A stretch of DNA of 62,931 nt from JADGHX01 sp035760965 (GCA_035760965.1 DASTRY010000060.1:1-62931); one strand, 5' to 3'. Shown: positions 24,415 through 32,649, counted from the first letter of the stretch. Numbers and translations: made by a program. The notes: generated from the sequence alone by a model not told the origin.

Positions 24415-24489
24415 TGGCTCCCCGGGTTGGAATCGAACCAACGACCAACGGATTAACAGTCCGACGCTCTACCGCTGAGCTACCGGGGA
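24415..24489 (-). tRNA. tRNA-Asn (GTT)
   Basis: The 75-nt minus-strand gene has acceptor TCCCCGG/CCGGGGA, G73 and encoded CCA, a D-arm with AGCTCAGCGGTAGAGC, anticodon loop CTGTTAA within stem CGGA/TCCG, and T-loop TTCGATT. It decodes AAC and AAU. Its 3' end faces the integrase stub, as in islands integrated at tRNA genes. I could not find a second copy of the 3' end in the window. Confidence 0.95.
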
Positions 24490-24517
24490 ACACGTGAGGC
24501 GCTTGCGAAGGGCGCGG

Positions 24518-24546
24518 ATTGTGGTGGAGCGAGGCGGACCCGTCAA
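24518..24546 (-). promoter_or_regulatory. sigma-70 promoter of tRNA-Asn
   Basis: On the minus strand TTGACG (24541-24546) and CACAAT (24518-24523) are exactly 17 bases apart, followed by CCGCGCCC. The GC-rich discriminator fits stringent control of a tRNA gene. The mature tRNA begins 28 bases after the -10. Confidence 0.7.
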
Positions 24547-24627
24547 GCGAATCAGCGGCTTATATACAGCTCGGCGCCGCTCGGCAGCCGGGGAGCGGTC
24601 TTGACAGGGGTCCTCGCCTGCATCTAC

Positions 24628-24764
24628 CGCATGGACTTCCATGCGCTCGCCGACCTTACCCGGGGCGGGTCGGTAGGGCTCGACACGCCGCCCTCGCCCG
24701 CCGCGACCACCCGCTCCTCCCCGCACGCCGGCACACTGGCGCCGGGCAAATCCAGCACGGCGCC
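24628..24764 (+). promoter_or_regulatory. structured leader of sugE
   Basis: Two perfect hairpins stand out upstream of sugE: CGCATGG-ACTT-CCATGCG (24628-24645) and GGCGCCG/CGGCGCC with a 13-base loop (24738-24764), the second ending 21 bases before the ATG and just upstream of AAAGGAAA. Guanidine exporters of this family are often under guanidine riboswitches, but I do not see the ACGR loops of class II or the conserved ykkC core of class I. The leader may be another control structure. Confidence 0.35.
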
Positions 24765-24785
24765 TACGGCACGAAAGGAAACCCC

Positions 24786-25106
24786 ATGGCTTGGCTGATC
24801 CTCATCGCAGCGGGACTCCTGGAAGTCGTGTGGGCGATCGGGCTGAAGTACACCGAAGGCTTCACGCGGTTCTGGCCCAGCGTCGTCACGCTCGCGGCGA
24901 TGATCGCCAGCGTCGTGCTGCTCGGCGTGGCCATGAAGTCCCTGCCCGTGGGCACCTCGTACGCCGTCTGGGTCGGCATCGGCGCGACGGGCACCGCTGC
25001 GCTCGGCATCGTGCTGCTCGGTGAGTCCGCGAGTCCGGGCCGCCTCGTCAGCCTGGCCCTGCTCATCGCCGGCATCATCGGATTGAAGCTCGCGACGCCG
25101 ACGTGA
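24786..25106 (+). CDS. sugE: small multidrug-resistance family exporter, SugE/Gdx type
   Basis: The 106-residue protein has four transmembrane helices and the SMR signature with its single membrane Glu at residue 13 (AAGLLEVVWAIGLKYTEGFT). The pattern GTSYAVWVGIGATGTAALG is typical of the SugE/Gdx branch, which exports guanidinium in exchange for protons, rather than the EmrE drug-efflux branch. A Shine-Dalgarno (AAAGGAAA) sits seven bases upstream. It stands alone between tRNA-Asn and apbE. Confidence 0.92.
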   Translation: MAWLILIAAGLLEVVWAIGLKYTEGFTRFWPSVVTLAAMIASVVLLGVAMKSLPVGTSYAVWVGIGATGTAALGIVLLGESASPGRLVSLALLIAGIIGLKLATPT

Positions 25107-25126
25107 CCGCGACGCCGATGTGAGTG

Positions 25127-26161
25127 TCAGTGCGTTCCAGCCGCTTCCGGCGGCTGCAGTCCCTTCGTGTAGAGCACCTTGCCGTCGGGCCGCACGAAGA
25201 TCGCGTCGAAGTCCGGCAGCCGCTCGATGATCTTGATCGCCTCGTCCGCGCCGAGCACGAACGCCGTCTTCGACAAGCCGTCCGTCTGCATCGCCGTCGG
25301 GCCGAGGATGGTCGCGCTGCGCACCTTGCTCGCGGAGTGCCCCGTCTTCGGATCGATGATGTGGTGATAGCGCACGCCGTTCTCGTCGAAGAATCGCTCG
25401 TAGTCTCCCGAGGTCGACATCGCCGTGTCGACGAGCGGAATGCGCGTGATCACCTTGTTCTTATCGTCGGGATGACGAATGCCGACGATCCACGGCCGCC
25501 CGAACCGATCGCCGATGATCCGCGTGTCGCCGCCCGCCGTCACGACGGCGTGCTGCACGCCGCGCTTCTGCAGGATCGCGATGCTCCGGTCGACCGCGTA
25601 GCCCTTCGCGATGCCGCCGAGGTCGATGCGCATGCCCGCGTGCTCGAAGCGCACGCTGTGCGTCTTCGGATCGAGCAGCAGGTTCCGGTAGTTCACCGCC
25701 GGCAGCGCCGCCTCGATCTGCTGCTCGGTCGGCTTCACGTGCTTGCGATAGTCGTAGAGGTAGCCGACGCTGGCATAGGTGATGTCAAAGGCTCCCTCGG
25801 TGATCTCCGAGAAGTGAATCGCCTGGCCGATGAGGTCGAAGAGCTCCGGGTCGACGACCACCGGCTGCTGATACGCCAGCCGGTTGATCTGCGAGATCTG
25901 GCTCTCCGGCTTGTAGTGGCTCATGAGGTTGTCGATCCGGCGCATCTCGTCCATGACGGCGTCGATCGCGGCGTTGCCGGCCTTGGCGTCGTCGTGCCAG
26001 ATCTCGACGTCGATATTGGTGCCCATGATGGCTTCGTGTCGGTCCAACCAGACAGCATGAGCGGGGCGTGCAAGCGCGGCGGCTAGAAAAAGGCCCAGAA
26101 GCGCGACCATTCGGGGAACCGACAGGCGGAACGCCGGTCGAGATGCGAGGTATGGCACCAT
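25127..26161 (-). CDS. apbE: FAD:protein FMN transferase
   Basis: The protein is an ApbE-family flavin transferase, which attaches FMN to a Thr/Ser of exported or membrane proteins. The signal peptide has a basic start (SRPAFRLSVPR) and core MVALLGLFLAAALA, with likely cleavage after AHA. The domain shows MGTNIDVEIWHDD, DLGGIAKGYAVDRS and VTAGGDTRIIG, and the C-terminal HHIIDPKTGHSA. I chose ATG 26161 for the basic N-region; 26110 is also possible. It is divergent from the ExbB-like gene with starts only 7 bases apart. No obvious target flavoprotein is in the window. Confidence 0.9.
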   Translation of the reverse strand: MVPYLASRPAFRLSVPRMVALLGLFLAAALARPAHAVWLDRHEAIMGTNIDVEIWHDDAKAGNAAIDAVMDEMRRIDNLMSHYKPESQISQINRLAYQQPVVVDPELFDLIGQAIHFSEITEGAFDITYASVGYLYDYRKHVKPTEQQIEAALPAVNYRNLLLDPKTHSVRFEHAGMRIDLGGIAKGYAVDRSIAILQKRGVQHAVVTAGGDTRIIGDRFGRPWIVGIRHPDDKNKVITRIPLVDTAMSTSGDYERFFDENGVRYHHIIDPKTGHSASKVRSATILGPTAMQTDGLSKTAFVLGADEAIKIIERLPDFDAIFVRPDGKVLYTKGLQPPEAAGTH

Positions 26162-26168
26162 TGGGAGC

Positions 26169-27038
26169 ATGGCTACCAACATGAATTCTCCGTCTGCCGT
26201 CGCTGGAGAGGTCAGCATCCGGGCACCTTACCCAAAGCGCCCGTTCTCAGGTAGGGAACTGCTGTTCAGCATCGGCTCGCTCCTCGTGATCGCCATCATC
26301 GTCCAGGCGATCTACGCCACGGTCATTCGGCCGCGGGCCGAGGTCCTCATCGCGCAGGCCAACACCGTCGATGCGCAGGGCAATTCCGATCGCGGCAACC
26401 TGCGCTCGTTCTGGGTCATCATCCACGACGCCGAGCAGGAAATCGCCTTCATTCTGGCGCTTTGGTCGATCGGGCTCATCGTGCACCAGGCGCGCAATGT
26501 CCAGCGCAACCGCGCGCTGCTCGAGCGCACGTATATCGAGGTCGACGAGAACCACGTCGTGCTGCCCGAAGACGCACGCGCCTACGCGCGCCCGCTCGAG
26601 CGCCTGCCCTTCGAGGAACAGGACATGTTCCTGCCGCGCGCGCTGATGGTCGGGCTGAACCGTTTCGGCGCGACGAAGAGCGTGCAGGACGCGGCCGAGG
26701 CCGTGATCGACGAGTGCGAATTCGAGGCCTCGCGGCTCGATGCGCAGCTCTCGATGGTCAGATTCACGGCGTGGGCCATCCCGGCCATCGGCTTCGTCGG
26801 TACGGTGCGCGGTATCGGCCATGCGCTGACGGAAGCGCAGCGGGCTCTGCACGGCGACATCTCCGGCGTCACGCTAGGCCTCGGCGTTACGTTCAACGCC
26901 ACGCTGACGGCCCTGTCGCTCAGCATCCTCGTCATGTTCTGCCTGCACCAGTTGCAGCAGGCGCAAGACCGTCTGGTTCTCGACACACGCACGTACATCG
27001 ACCGCGGTTTGATCCGCCACATGCGGGTCTACAAGTAG
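26169..27038 (+). CDS. MotA/TolQ/ExbB-family proton-channel protein, orphan
   Basis: The 289-residue protein has three hydrophobic segments (about residues 30-55, 88-105 and 195-255 as a pair) with the TolQ/ExbB signature AIPAIGFVGTVRGIGHALTEA and GVTLGLGVTFNATLTALSLS. Family members form pentameric channels with ExbD/TolR-type partners and use the proton gradient. No ExbD/TolR gene is adjacent, so either the partner lies elsewhere or this acts alone. A cytoplasmic loop at 108-190 is longer than in TolQ. It is divergent from apbE. Confidence 0.82.
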   Translation: MATNMNSPSAVAGEVSIRAPYPKRPFSGRELLFSIGSLLVIAIIVQAIYATVIRPRAEVLIAQANTVDAQGNSDRGNLRSFWVIIHDAEQEIAFILALWSIGLIVHQARNVQRNRALLERTYIEVDENHVVLPEDARAYARPLERLPFEEQDMFLPRALMVGLNRFGATKSVQDAAEAVIDECEFEASRLDAQLSMVRFTAWAIPAIGFVGTVRGIGHALTEAQRALHGDISGVTLGLGVTFNATLTALSLSILVMFCLHQLQQAQDRLVLDTRTYIDRGLIRHMRVYK

Positions 27039-27106
27039 GTACCGAACGGCCCGGGCAATCCCCGGGCCGTTCCGGTCGTGTCCCCTTCTCCAGAGGAGCC
27101 AGGCTC

Positions 27107-27454
27107 ATGGCGCTCGAGGGTAGCTGTCACTGCGGCCGCATCGCGTTTTCGATTGACGGCGAGCCGCAACAGGTTCTGGACTGCAACTGCTCGCATTGCC
27201 GCCGCAAGGGCTATCTGCTCTGGTTTCAGCCGCGCGAGAAGCTGACCCTGCGTACGCCCGAGAGCGCACTCGCGACGTACACGTTCAACAAGCACGTCAT
27301 CCAGCATCACTTCTGCCCGACATGCGGCTGTGCGCCCTTCGGATTCGGGAAGGACCGTAACGGGAACGACGTCGTGGCAATCAACGTCCGCTGCCTGCCG
27401 GACGTCGATCTGACGAAACTGCAGATCACGCCGTTCGATGGCGCCAAGTACTAG
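27107..27454 (+). CDS. GFA (CENP-V/Gfa-type zinc) family protein
   Basis: The 115-residue protein has the zinc-binding cysteines of the GFA fold: GSCHCGRIAF, CNCSHCRRKG and HHFCPTCGCAPF. Relatives include glutathione-dependent formaldehyde-activating enzyme, but most members have no proven substrate. AGGAG nine bases upstream supports ATG 27107. Its stop shares four bases (CTAG) with the stop of the convergent macro-domain gene. Confidence 0.88.
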   Translation: MALEGSCHCGRIAFSIDGEPQQVLDCNCSHCRRKGYLLWFQPREKLTLRTPESALATYTFNKHVIQHHFCPTCGCAPFGFGKDRNGNDVVAINVRCLPDVDLTKLQITPFDGAKY

Positions 27455-27963
27455 CGCTGCAGCAGCTTCGAGTAGAGCGCCAGGTCCTCGTCAGAAAAGC
27501 AGCAGAACGTCACGCATTCGATGGCGCCCTCGCCGGGCGCAAAGCTGCGCACCGTCTCGAGCGCGATCGGGGCCGCAAGCTCTTTCGGGAATCCGTATAC
27601 GCCCGTGCTGATGGACGGGAACGCGATGCTGCGCACGCCGTTCTCCGCCGCCAGCTCGAGCGAGCGCCGATAGCACGACGCGAGCAACCGATCCTCCCCG
27701 TGTGTGCCACCGCGCCAGACGGGACCGACCGCATGGATGACATAGCGCGCCTTCAGCCGGAATCCGGGCGTGATCTTCGCGTCGCCCGTCGCGCAGCCAT
27801 TCAATTTGCGGCAGGCCTCCCGCAGCTCCGGCCCGGCGGCGCGATGGATCGCTCCATCGACGCCACCGCCGCCGAGCAACGAAGAGTTCGCGGCGTTCAC
27901 GATCGCATCGACATCGAGCTGCGTGATGTCGCCGCGAATGGCTTGCAGTCGGCCCTGCTTCAT
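27451..27963 (-). CDS. macro-domain O-acetyl-ADP-ribose deacetylase
   Basis: The 170-residue protein (from ATG 27963) is a single macro domain of the YmdB/MacroD type. It has VDAIVNAANSSLLGGGGVDG near residue 19 with the catalytic Asn and Asp-Gly, AIHRAAGPEL, and SISTGVYGFP near residue 127. It hydrolyses O-acetyl-ADP-ribose and can remove mono-ADP-ribose from proteins. In-frame ATGs at 27981 and 28008 are alternatives. It converges tail to tail with the GFA gene. Confidence 0.9.
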   Translation of the reverse strand: MKQGRLQAIRGDITQLDVDAIVNAANSSLLGGGGVDGAIHRAAGPELREACRKLNGCATGDAKITPGFRLKARYVIHAVGPVWRGGTHGEDRLLASCYRRSLELAAENGVRSIAFPSISTGVYGFPKELAAPIALETVRSFAPGEGAIECVTFCCFSDEDLALYSKLLQR

Positions 27964-28042
27964 CCCGGCTGTCCGTGACATCGGCGTGATCCCGGGCTCG
28001 AGGCGCATGCGCGCGAGTGCACGGCGTGCGCCGAAGGTCGCC

Positions 28043-28429
28043 TCACATCGGCAGCACCGGAGGCGACAGTGCTGGCGATGCGGGCAGGTTCAGCGCTTTC
28101 AGCCGAGAGGCGTAGTCGTTCTCCGCGAGATCCTTGGCGACCTCGCCGGTGCGCGTGTCCAGCACGAAGTAGGCCGGCTTGTCGCTCGGCGCTGCCTGCA
28201 CCGTGCCCACCACGACATCGCGAATGACGGTGTAGCTTGCGACCGGTCCCGCGATCACCGTGCCGCCCTGCTTCTTGCGGATGATCGGCGCCGACGTCTT
28301 GTCGCGCACGATCTGATACCCGTTCGGCAGCGCGACGACGAAATCCGACCGCGATGTGGCGCACCCCGTGATGCCGATGGCTGCGAGCAGGACCGCAATG
28401 CAGGCGGCCCGAATCCGCTTCCCACCCAT
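28043..28429 (-). CDS. small lipoprotein of unknown function
   Basis: The 128-residue product starts with a lipoprotein signal (RAACIAVLLAAIGITGC, lipobox Cys at residue 23). The mature part is about 105 residues and contains GTVIAGPVASYTVIRDVVVG and a Pro-rich C-terminus. The residues after Cys are ATSRS, which do not suggest retention in the inner membrane. Family and role are not recognised. It lies between the macro-domain gene and the DUF2934 gene on the same strand. Confidence 0.7.
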   Translation of the reverse strand: MGGKRIRAACIAVLLAAIGITGCATSRSDFVVALPNGYQIVRDKTSAPIIRKKQGGTVIAGPVASYTVIRDVVVGTVQAAPSDKPAYFVLDTRTGEVAKDLAENDYASRLKALNLPASPALSPPVLPM

Positions 28430-28564
28430 GGTTCTTCGCTCTCCTCTGTGGACGGAATCCGGTGGGCATGACTCGTCGACGCCGGATTTGTTCCGCCGCA
28501 GCTAGCGCTGCGCCCATAGGGCGCACGCGTGCGGAAAGCGGCCGGTCCACGGCCGGATCGCTGC

Positions 28565-28903
28565 TTACTGCGGACCGGTTCCCGTACCGGCGTTCAGCAG
28601 CGCGTCCACTTCGCGCTCTGCGGCTACCCAATCTTCCACCTCTCCACCGGGTGCAAAGCCGCGCCGCTCGGCGCGCAGGTACGCGGCCTCCGCAATCATC
28701 GCGCGGCGCATGTCGTCGCTCACGTGCGCCTTTGCGGGAGCCGGCGCCGCCTTCGCCGTCTTCGGCGCGCTGGCGCGCTTCGGGCGCGCCGCCGCCGGCG
28801 CGGCCCCGCCGGAAGATTCGGCCTCGGGTCGCTTGGTCGTGGGTGAGCTGGCGGCTGACGATTTGGCGGTACGCGACGAATCCGGTGTGCGGCGACTTGC
28901 CAT
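28565..28903 (-). CDS. DUF2934-containing basic protein
   Basis: The 112-residue protein has a low-complexity Ala/Lys/Pro/Ser half (residues 1-60) resembling histone H1-like tails and a C-terminal DUF2934 motif (MIAEAAYLRAERRGFAPGGE, then VEDWVAAEREVD). The domain is common in proteobacteria but its function is unknown. The basic tail suggests nucleic-acid contact, which is inference. Confidence 0.7.
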   Translation of the reverse strand: MASRRTPDSSRTAKSSAASSPTTKRPEAESSGGAAPAAARPKRASAPKTAKAAPAPAKAHVSDDMRRAMIAEAAYLRAERRGFAPGGEVEDWVAAEREVDALLNAGTGTGPQ

Positions 28904-29045
28904 GCAGGATCTCCTCGAGGAATGAGACGAAGCTTGCGGCGGCCTCTACGACCGGAGCAAGCGTGGCGGTCGCGACTGTTTAGTGCACGTCCCATGCCGC
29001 GACAGACGGCGCGCCTCGATCGCGTCCGGCGCGTCCGCGGCGAAG

Positions 29046-29087
29046 TGTCCGCACAGGTGTCCGGTGTCCGCGGCGGACAGGCGGACA
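29046..29087. promoter_or_regulatory. enhancer-like cluster of TGTCCGC/GCGGACA sites
   Basis: Half-sites TGTCCGC (29046-29052), TGTCCGG (29058-29064), then the 15-base palindrome TGTCCGC-G-GCGGACA (29065-29079) and GCGGACA (29081-29087) are packed into 42 bases. They lie 60-100 bases upstream of a sigma-54 promoter that serves an operon encoding its own sigma-54 activator, which suits an upstream activating sequence. Confidence 0.65.
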
Positions 29088-29116
29088 CGCGCGTTCTCAC
29101 GCGCAAAGTCATTGTC

Positions 29117-29129
29117 ACTCAATAACTTA
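29117..29129 (+). promoter_or_regulatory. IHF-like site
   Basis: ACTCAATAACTTA matches the IHF consensus WATCAANNNNTTR at all defined positions but one. It lies in a rare AT-rich patch between the TGTCCGC cluster and the -24/-12 promoter, where IHF bends DNA at many sigma-54 promoters. Confidence 0.5.
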
Positions 29130-29145
29130 CGTCGAAGAACGAGAC

Positions 29146-29161
29146 TGGCACGAGGCCTGCA
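29146..29161 (+). promoter_or_regulatory. sigma-54 (-24/-12) promoter
   Basis: TGGCACGAGGCCTGCA has the invariant GG (29147-29148) and GC (29159-29160) at exactly ten bases' distance and the TGGCAC block in full. Transcription would begin near 29172, 24 bases before the adaptor gene. The operon encodes a sigma-54 activator with GAFTGA. Confidence 0.8.
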
Positions 29162-29195
29162 ATTCCCCTCGCGCAGGTCACGGCAGACAACACGC

Positions 29196-30518
29196 ATGAA
29201 AATCGCAGAGCTACGACGACTCCCCTCTTCGCTCGGTGGCGAGTCCATCATCCGCACGACCGAAGGGCAGGATGCACCGATCGAGGACACGCGCTCGCAC
29301 TGGAAGCGACGCCGCGTCCTCTACATCGCCGGTGCCGCGCTCGCGCTCATCGTCGCGGCGCTCGCGTACCTCTTGATGCAATGGTCCGATCTCAAGAGCA
29401 CGGTGTCCGCCGATCGCCTGCGCGTCGTCACCGTCACGAAGGGCCACTTCATCCGCGATGTCGCCGCGCAGGGCACGGTGATCGCCGCGGTCAATCCCAC
29501 GCTCTTCGCGATCGCCCCCGGCACGATCGAGTATCTCGTGCGCGCCGGTGACACGGTGACGAAAGGCCAGCCGCTGGCGCGGCTCGACAGCCCCGATCTG
29601 CGCAACGAGTACGAGCGCGAGCGCGCGACGCTCGACAGCCTCAACGCCGCGCTCTCCCGTCAGGAAATCGAGATCCGCCGTCAGATCCTGCTGAGCAAGC
29701 AGCAGGCGGACCTCGCGAAGGTCGCGATCACCGCCGCCGAGCGCGAGGAGAAGCGGGCGCAGGCCGCGTGGGACGAGCGCGTGATCAGCGAGCGCGACTA
29801 TCGCCGTGCCATCGACGACCTCGACTCCGCCAAGCTGAATTTCGACCACGCCACGGCAACCGCCGCCCTCGAGCGCGACAGCCTCGCGCTCGAGCTGCGC
29901 ACCAAGCGTCTCGAGCGCGATCGCCAGGCGCTCGTCGTGGAGAATCTGAAGAACCGCGTGGACGAGCTGACCGTGCGCTCGCCCGTGAACGGCATGGTGG
30001 CCAATCTCGCGCAGACCGAGAAAGCTCGTGTGGCGGAGAGCGCGCCGCTCATCACCGTCGTCGATCTCACGGCGTTCGAGATCGAGTTCCAGGTCGCGGA
30101 AACCTACGCGCAGGACATCAAGCCCGGAATGACCGCCGAGATCACGCTCGATGGCCGCGCGCACGCCGGCATCGTCACCGCGATCTCCCCCGAAGTCCGG
30201 CAGAGCCAGGTGACCGGCCGCGTGAAGTTCTCCGGCCCGCAGCCGCCGGGCCTGCGCCAGAACCAGCGCGCCGCCGTGCGCATCGTGCTCGACGAGCGCA
30301 ACGACGTCGTGAAGTTCGAGCGCGGCTCGTTCGTCGACGATGCGACGCGCGCGCTCTACGTCGTGCGCGGCGATCACGCCGTGCGCGTGCCCGTGCAGCT
30401 CGGTGCCGCCTCCGTCGCCGAAGTCGAGGTCGTGCGCGGCCTCGTGCCGGGGGACCGCGTCATCGTCTCCGACACGCGCGATTTCAACGATGAGCCGCAA
30501 GTCACCATCACACGCTGA
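29196..30518 (+). CDS. HlyD/MacA-type periplasmic adaptor of an ABC efflux system
   Basis: The 440-residue protein has a cytoplasmic N-terminus, one membrane helix (about residues 47-67), a lipoyl half-motif, a long coiled-coil hairpin (about residues 135-260, rich in Glu/Arg/Ala), the second lipoyl half (LTVRSPVNGMVANLAQTEKA) and a beta-barrel domain ending near residue 390. This is the membrane-fusion partner that links an inner-membrane transporter to an outer-membrane channel. No TolC gene is in the window. It is the first gene of the operon and lies 35 bases downstream of the sigma-54 promoter. Confidence 0.9.
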   Translation: MKIAELRRLPSSLGGESIIRTTEGQDAPIEDTRSHWKRRRVLYIAGAALALIVAALAYLLMQWSDLKSTVSADRLRVVTVTKGHFIRDVAAQGTVIAAVNPTLFAIAPGTIEYLVRAGDTVTKGQPLARLDSPDLRNEYERERATLDSLNAALSRQEIEIRRQILLSKQQADLAKVAITAAEREEKRAQAAWDERVISERDYRRAIDDLDSAKLNFDHATATAALERDSLALELRTKRLERDRQALVVENLKNRVDELTVRSPVNGMVANLAQTEKARVAESAPLITVVDLTAFEIEFQVAETYAQDIKPGMTAEITLDGRAHAGIVTAISPEVRQSQVTGRVKFSGPQPPGLRQNQRAAVRIVLDERNDVVKFERGSFVDDATRALYVVRGDHAVRVPVQLGAASVAEVEVVRGLVPGDRVIVSDTRDFNDEPQVTITR

Positions 30519-30555
30519 AGCCCAACGCCACCGCCTGAGAGAAGGACCCGCCTCC

Positions 30556-31275
30556 ATGCTCGAGATGCACAACATCAGCAAGATCTATCGCGCCGACCTC
30601 ATCGAGACGCACGCGCTGCGCGACTTCTCGTTGACCGTCCAGGCCGGCGAGTTCGTCGCGGTCACCGGTCCCTCGGGCTCCGGCAAGACGACGTTCCTCA
30701 ACGTCGCGGGCCTGCTCGAGACCTTCGACACCGGCACGTACAAGCTCGACGGCCGCGACGTGAGCCGCCTCTCCGACGATGAGCGCTCGCGCCTGCGCAA
30801 CGAGAAGATCGGCTTCATCTTCCAGGGATTCAATCTGATTCCTGATCTGAACATCTACGACAATGTCGACGTGCCCCTGCGCTATCGCCGGATGACCTTC
30901 AAGGAGCGCGACCAGCGCATCAAGAGCGCCCTCGACATCGTCGGACTCGCCTCGCGCATGCATCACATGCCGGCGCAGCTCTCGGGCGGCCAGCAGCAGC
31001 GTGCCGCCATCGCACGCGCGCTCGCGGGCGATCCGAAGTTCCTGCTCGCGGACGAGCCGACCGGCAACCTCGATTCGCTCATGGCGCGCCAGGTGCTCGA
31101 CCTGCTCGAGCAGATCAACGAGATGGGCACGACCATCATCATGGTCACGCACGACATCGAGCTCGCACGGCGCGCACACCGCAACGTGCACGTCGTCGAC
31201 GGTCAGATCTCCGATTTCAAAGCTTACGAGCCGCGTGCGCAGCTCGTCGCCACCTCGAGCACGCTTTCCGCCTGA
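30556..31275 (+). CDS. MacB-type ABC transporter ATP-binding protein
   Basis: The 239-residue ATPase has Walker A GPSGSGKTT (about residue 39), the signature LSGGQQQRAAIARAL, Walker B FLLADEPTGNLDS and the H-loop MVTHD. The sequence TGNLDS is characteristic of the LolD/MacB branch, which drives mechanotransmission rather than substrate passage. It starts at ATG 30556, 37 bases after the adaptor gene, and is followed by two permeases, so the complex probably has a heterodimeric membrane part. Confidence 0.93.
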   Translation: MLEMHNISKIYRADLIETHALRDFSLTVQAGEFVAVTGPSGSGKTTFLNVAGLLETFDTGTYKLDGRDVSRLSDDERSRLRNEKIGFIFQGFNLIPDLNIYDNVDVPLRYRRMTFKERDQRIKSALDIVGLASRMHHMPAQLSGGQQQRAAIARALAGDPKFLLADEPTGNLDSLMARQVLDLLEQINEMGTTIIMVTHDIELARRAHRNVHVVDGQISDFKAYEPRAQLVATSSTLSA

Positions 31276-31294
31276 CGCAAGCACAGGGGCGCCT

Positions 31295-32641
31295 ATGTTT
31301 GGCTATTACATGCGACTCGCGTTGCTCAGCTTCCGGCGCACACCGGGGCTCACCGTGCTGATGGTGCTCGCCGTCGCGGCCGGCATCAGTGTGTGCGTGA
31401 TGTCGCTGACGCTCTATCACGCGATCTCCGGCAATCCGATCTGGTGGAAGAGCCACCAGCTCTACGCGGTGACGATGGATAGCTGGGACCCCGAGCGGCC
31501 GCACGACGACAAGCACCCGGACCTCGCGCCGCCGCAACTCACGTACAAGGACGCCACCTATCTCGCGCAGTCGAAGATCCCGACGCATCGGACCGTGATG
31601 TTCAAGACCGCCGGCGTCGTCTCGGCCGATAGCGGCGGCCCGAAGGCAGACCCGTACACGGTCGTCACCCGCGTCACGACAGGCGACTTCTTCACGATGT
31701 TCGACGTGCCGTTCCAGTACGGCCACGGCTGGAATGCGGCGGCGGACGAAGGGCCGGAGCCGGTCGTGGTGATCTCGAAAGAGGTGAACGACAAGTTCTT
31801 CGGCGGCGAGAACAGCGTCGGCCGCACCCTGCGCTGGAACGACCGCGCCTTCCGCGTCATCGGTGTGCTCGACTTCTGGCAGCCCGCGCCGAAGTTCTAC
31901 GATCTCAACAACGGCACCTTCGATGCGCCCGAGAACGTCTACCTGCCCTTCCGCTGGGGCGAGACGCTCGAGCTCGAGGCGCACGGCAACGTCAACTGCT
32001 GGAAGCCCGAGAACCTCACGACGTTCAAGCAATTCCTGAATTCGGAATGCGTTTGGGTGCAGATGTGGGTGGAGTTGCCGGATTCCGCGAGCCGCGAGCG
32101 CATGCAGACATTCATGGACTCGTACTGGGATGAGCAGCACAAGGTCGGGCGCTTCCCGCGCAAGCGGAACAATCGCCTGACCGACGTGGATCAGTGGCTG
32201 CTCGACCAGCACGTCGTGCAGAGTGACAACCGCGTGCTCGTCGGGCTCGCGTTCGCCTTCCTCGCGGTGTGCCTCATCAACACCGTGGGCCTGTTGCTCG
32301 CGAAGTTCCTGAACGGGGCCGCGCTTGCCGGCGTGCGCCGCGCGCTCGGCGCGAGCCGCCGCGCTTTGTTCATGCAGCACATGGTCGAAGTCGGGCTCAT
32401 TGCCCTGAGCGGTGCGATCCTCGGGCTCGGGCTGGCGTGGCTCGGGCTGCGCGGCGTGCGTGCACTATCCGCGACCGCGACGGTGTTCAACAAGGCGGGG
32501 ATTCAGGCGCTCGCGCACATCGATGCCACGAGCCTCATCTCTGCGATCGTCCTCGCGCTGGTGGCAACGTTCGTCGCGGGGCTCTATCCGGCGTGGCGCA
32601 TCGGCCGCGTTTCACCCGCCGTCTATCTCAAGAATCAGTGA
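31295..32641 (+). CDS. MacB/FtsX-type ABC permease, first
   Basis: The 448-residue permease has an N-terminal helix (residues 16-40, GLTVLMVLAVAAGISVCV), a large periplasmic MacB_PCD domain (about 45-310), and three C-terminal helices. FtsX-type features such as ALGASRRALFMQHMVEVGLI are clear. It belongs to the MacB/LolCE superfamily. It differs from MacB in that the ATPase is a separate gene. It overlaps or abuts the second permease (stop at 32641, next start 32650). Confidence 0.9.
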   Translation: MFGYYMRLALLSFRRTPGLTVLMVLAVAAGISVCVMSLTLYHAISGNPIWWKSHQLYAVTMDSWDPERPHDDKHPDLAPPQLTYKDATYLAQSKIPTHRTVMFKTAGVVSADSGGPKADPYTVVTRVTTGDFFTMFDVPFQYGHGWNAAADEGPEPVVVISKEVNDKFFGGENSVGRTLRWNDRAFRVIGVLDFWQPAPKFYDLNNGTFDAPENVYLPFRWGETLELEAHGNVNCWKPENLTTFKQFLNSECVWVQMWVELPDSASRERMQTFMDSYWDEQHKVGRFPRKRNNRLTDVDQWLLDQHVVQSDNRVLVGLAFAFLAVCLINTVGLLLAKFLNGAALAGVRRALGASRRALFMQHMVEVGLIALSGAILGLGLAWLGLRGVRALSATATVFNKAGIQALAHIDATSLISAIVLALVATFVAGLYPAWRIGRVSPAVYLKNQ

Positions 32642-32649
32642 GGATGCCC

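Noticed and set aside
18996..24489. A functional prophage or integrative element
   Set aside because: Only a 31-codon integrase stub and a broken IS remain; no structural, replication or conjugation genes are seen.
24570..24785. Guanidine riboswitch upstream of sugE
   Set aside because: I looked for the class I core and for class II ACGR loops and did not see either, so I list only hairpins.
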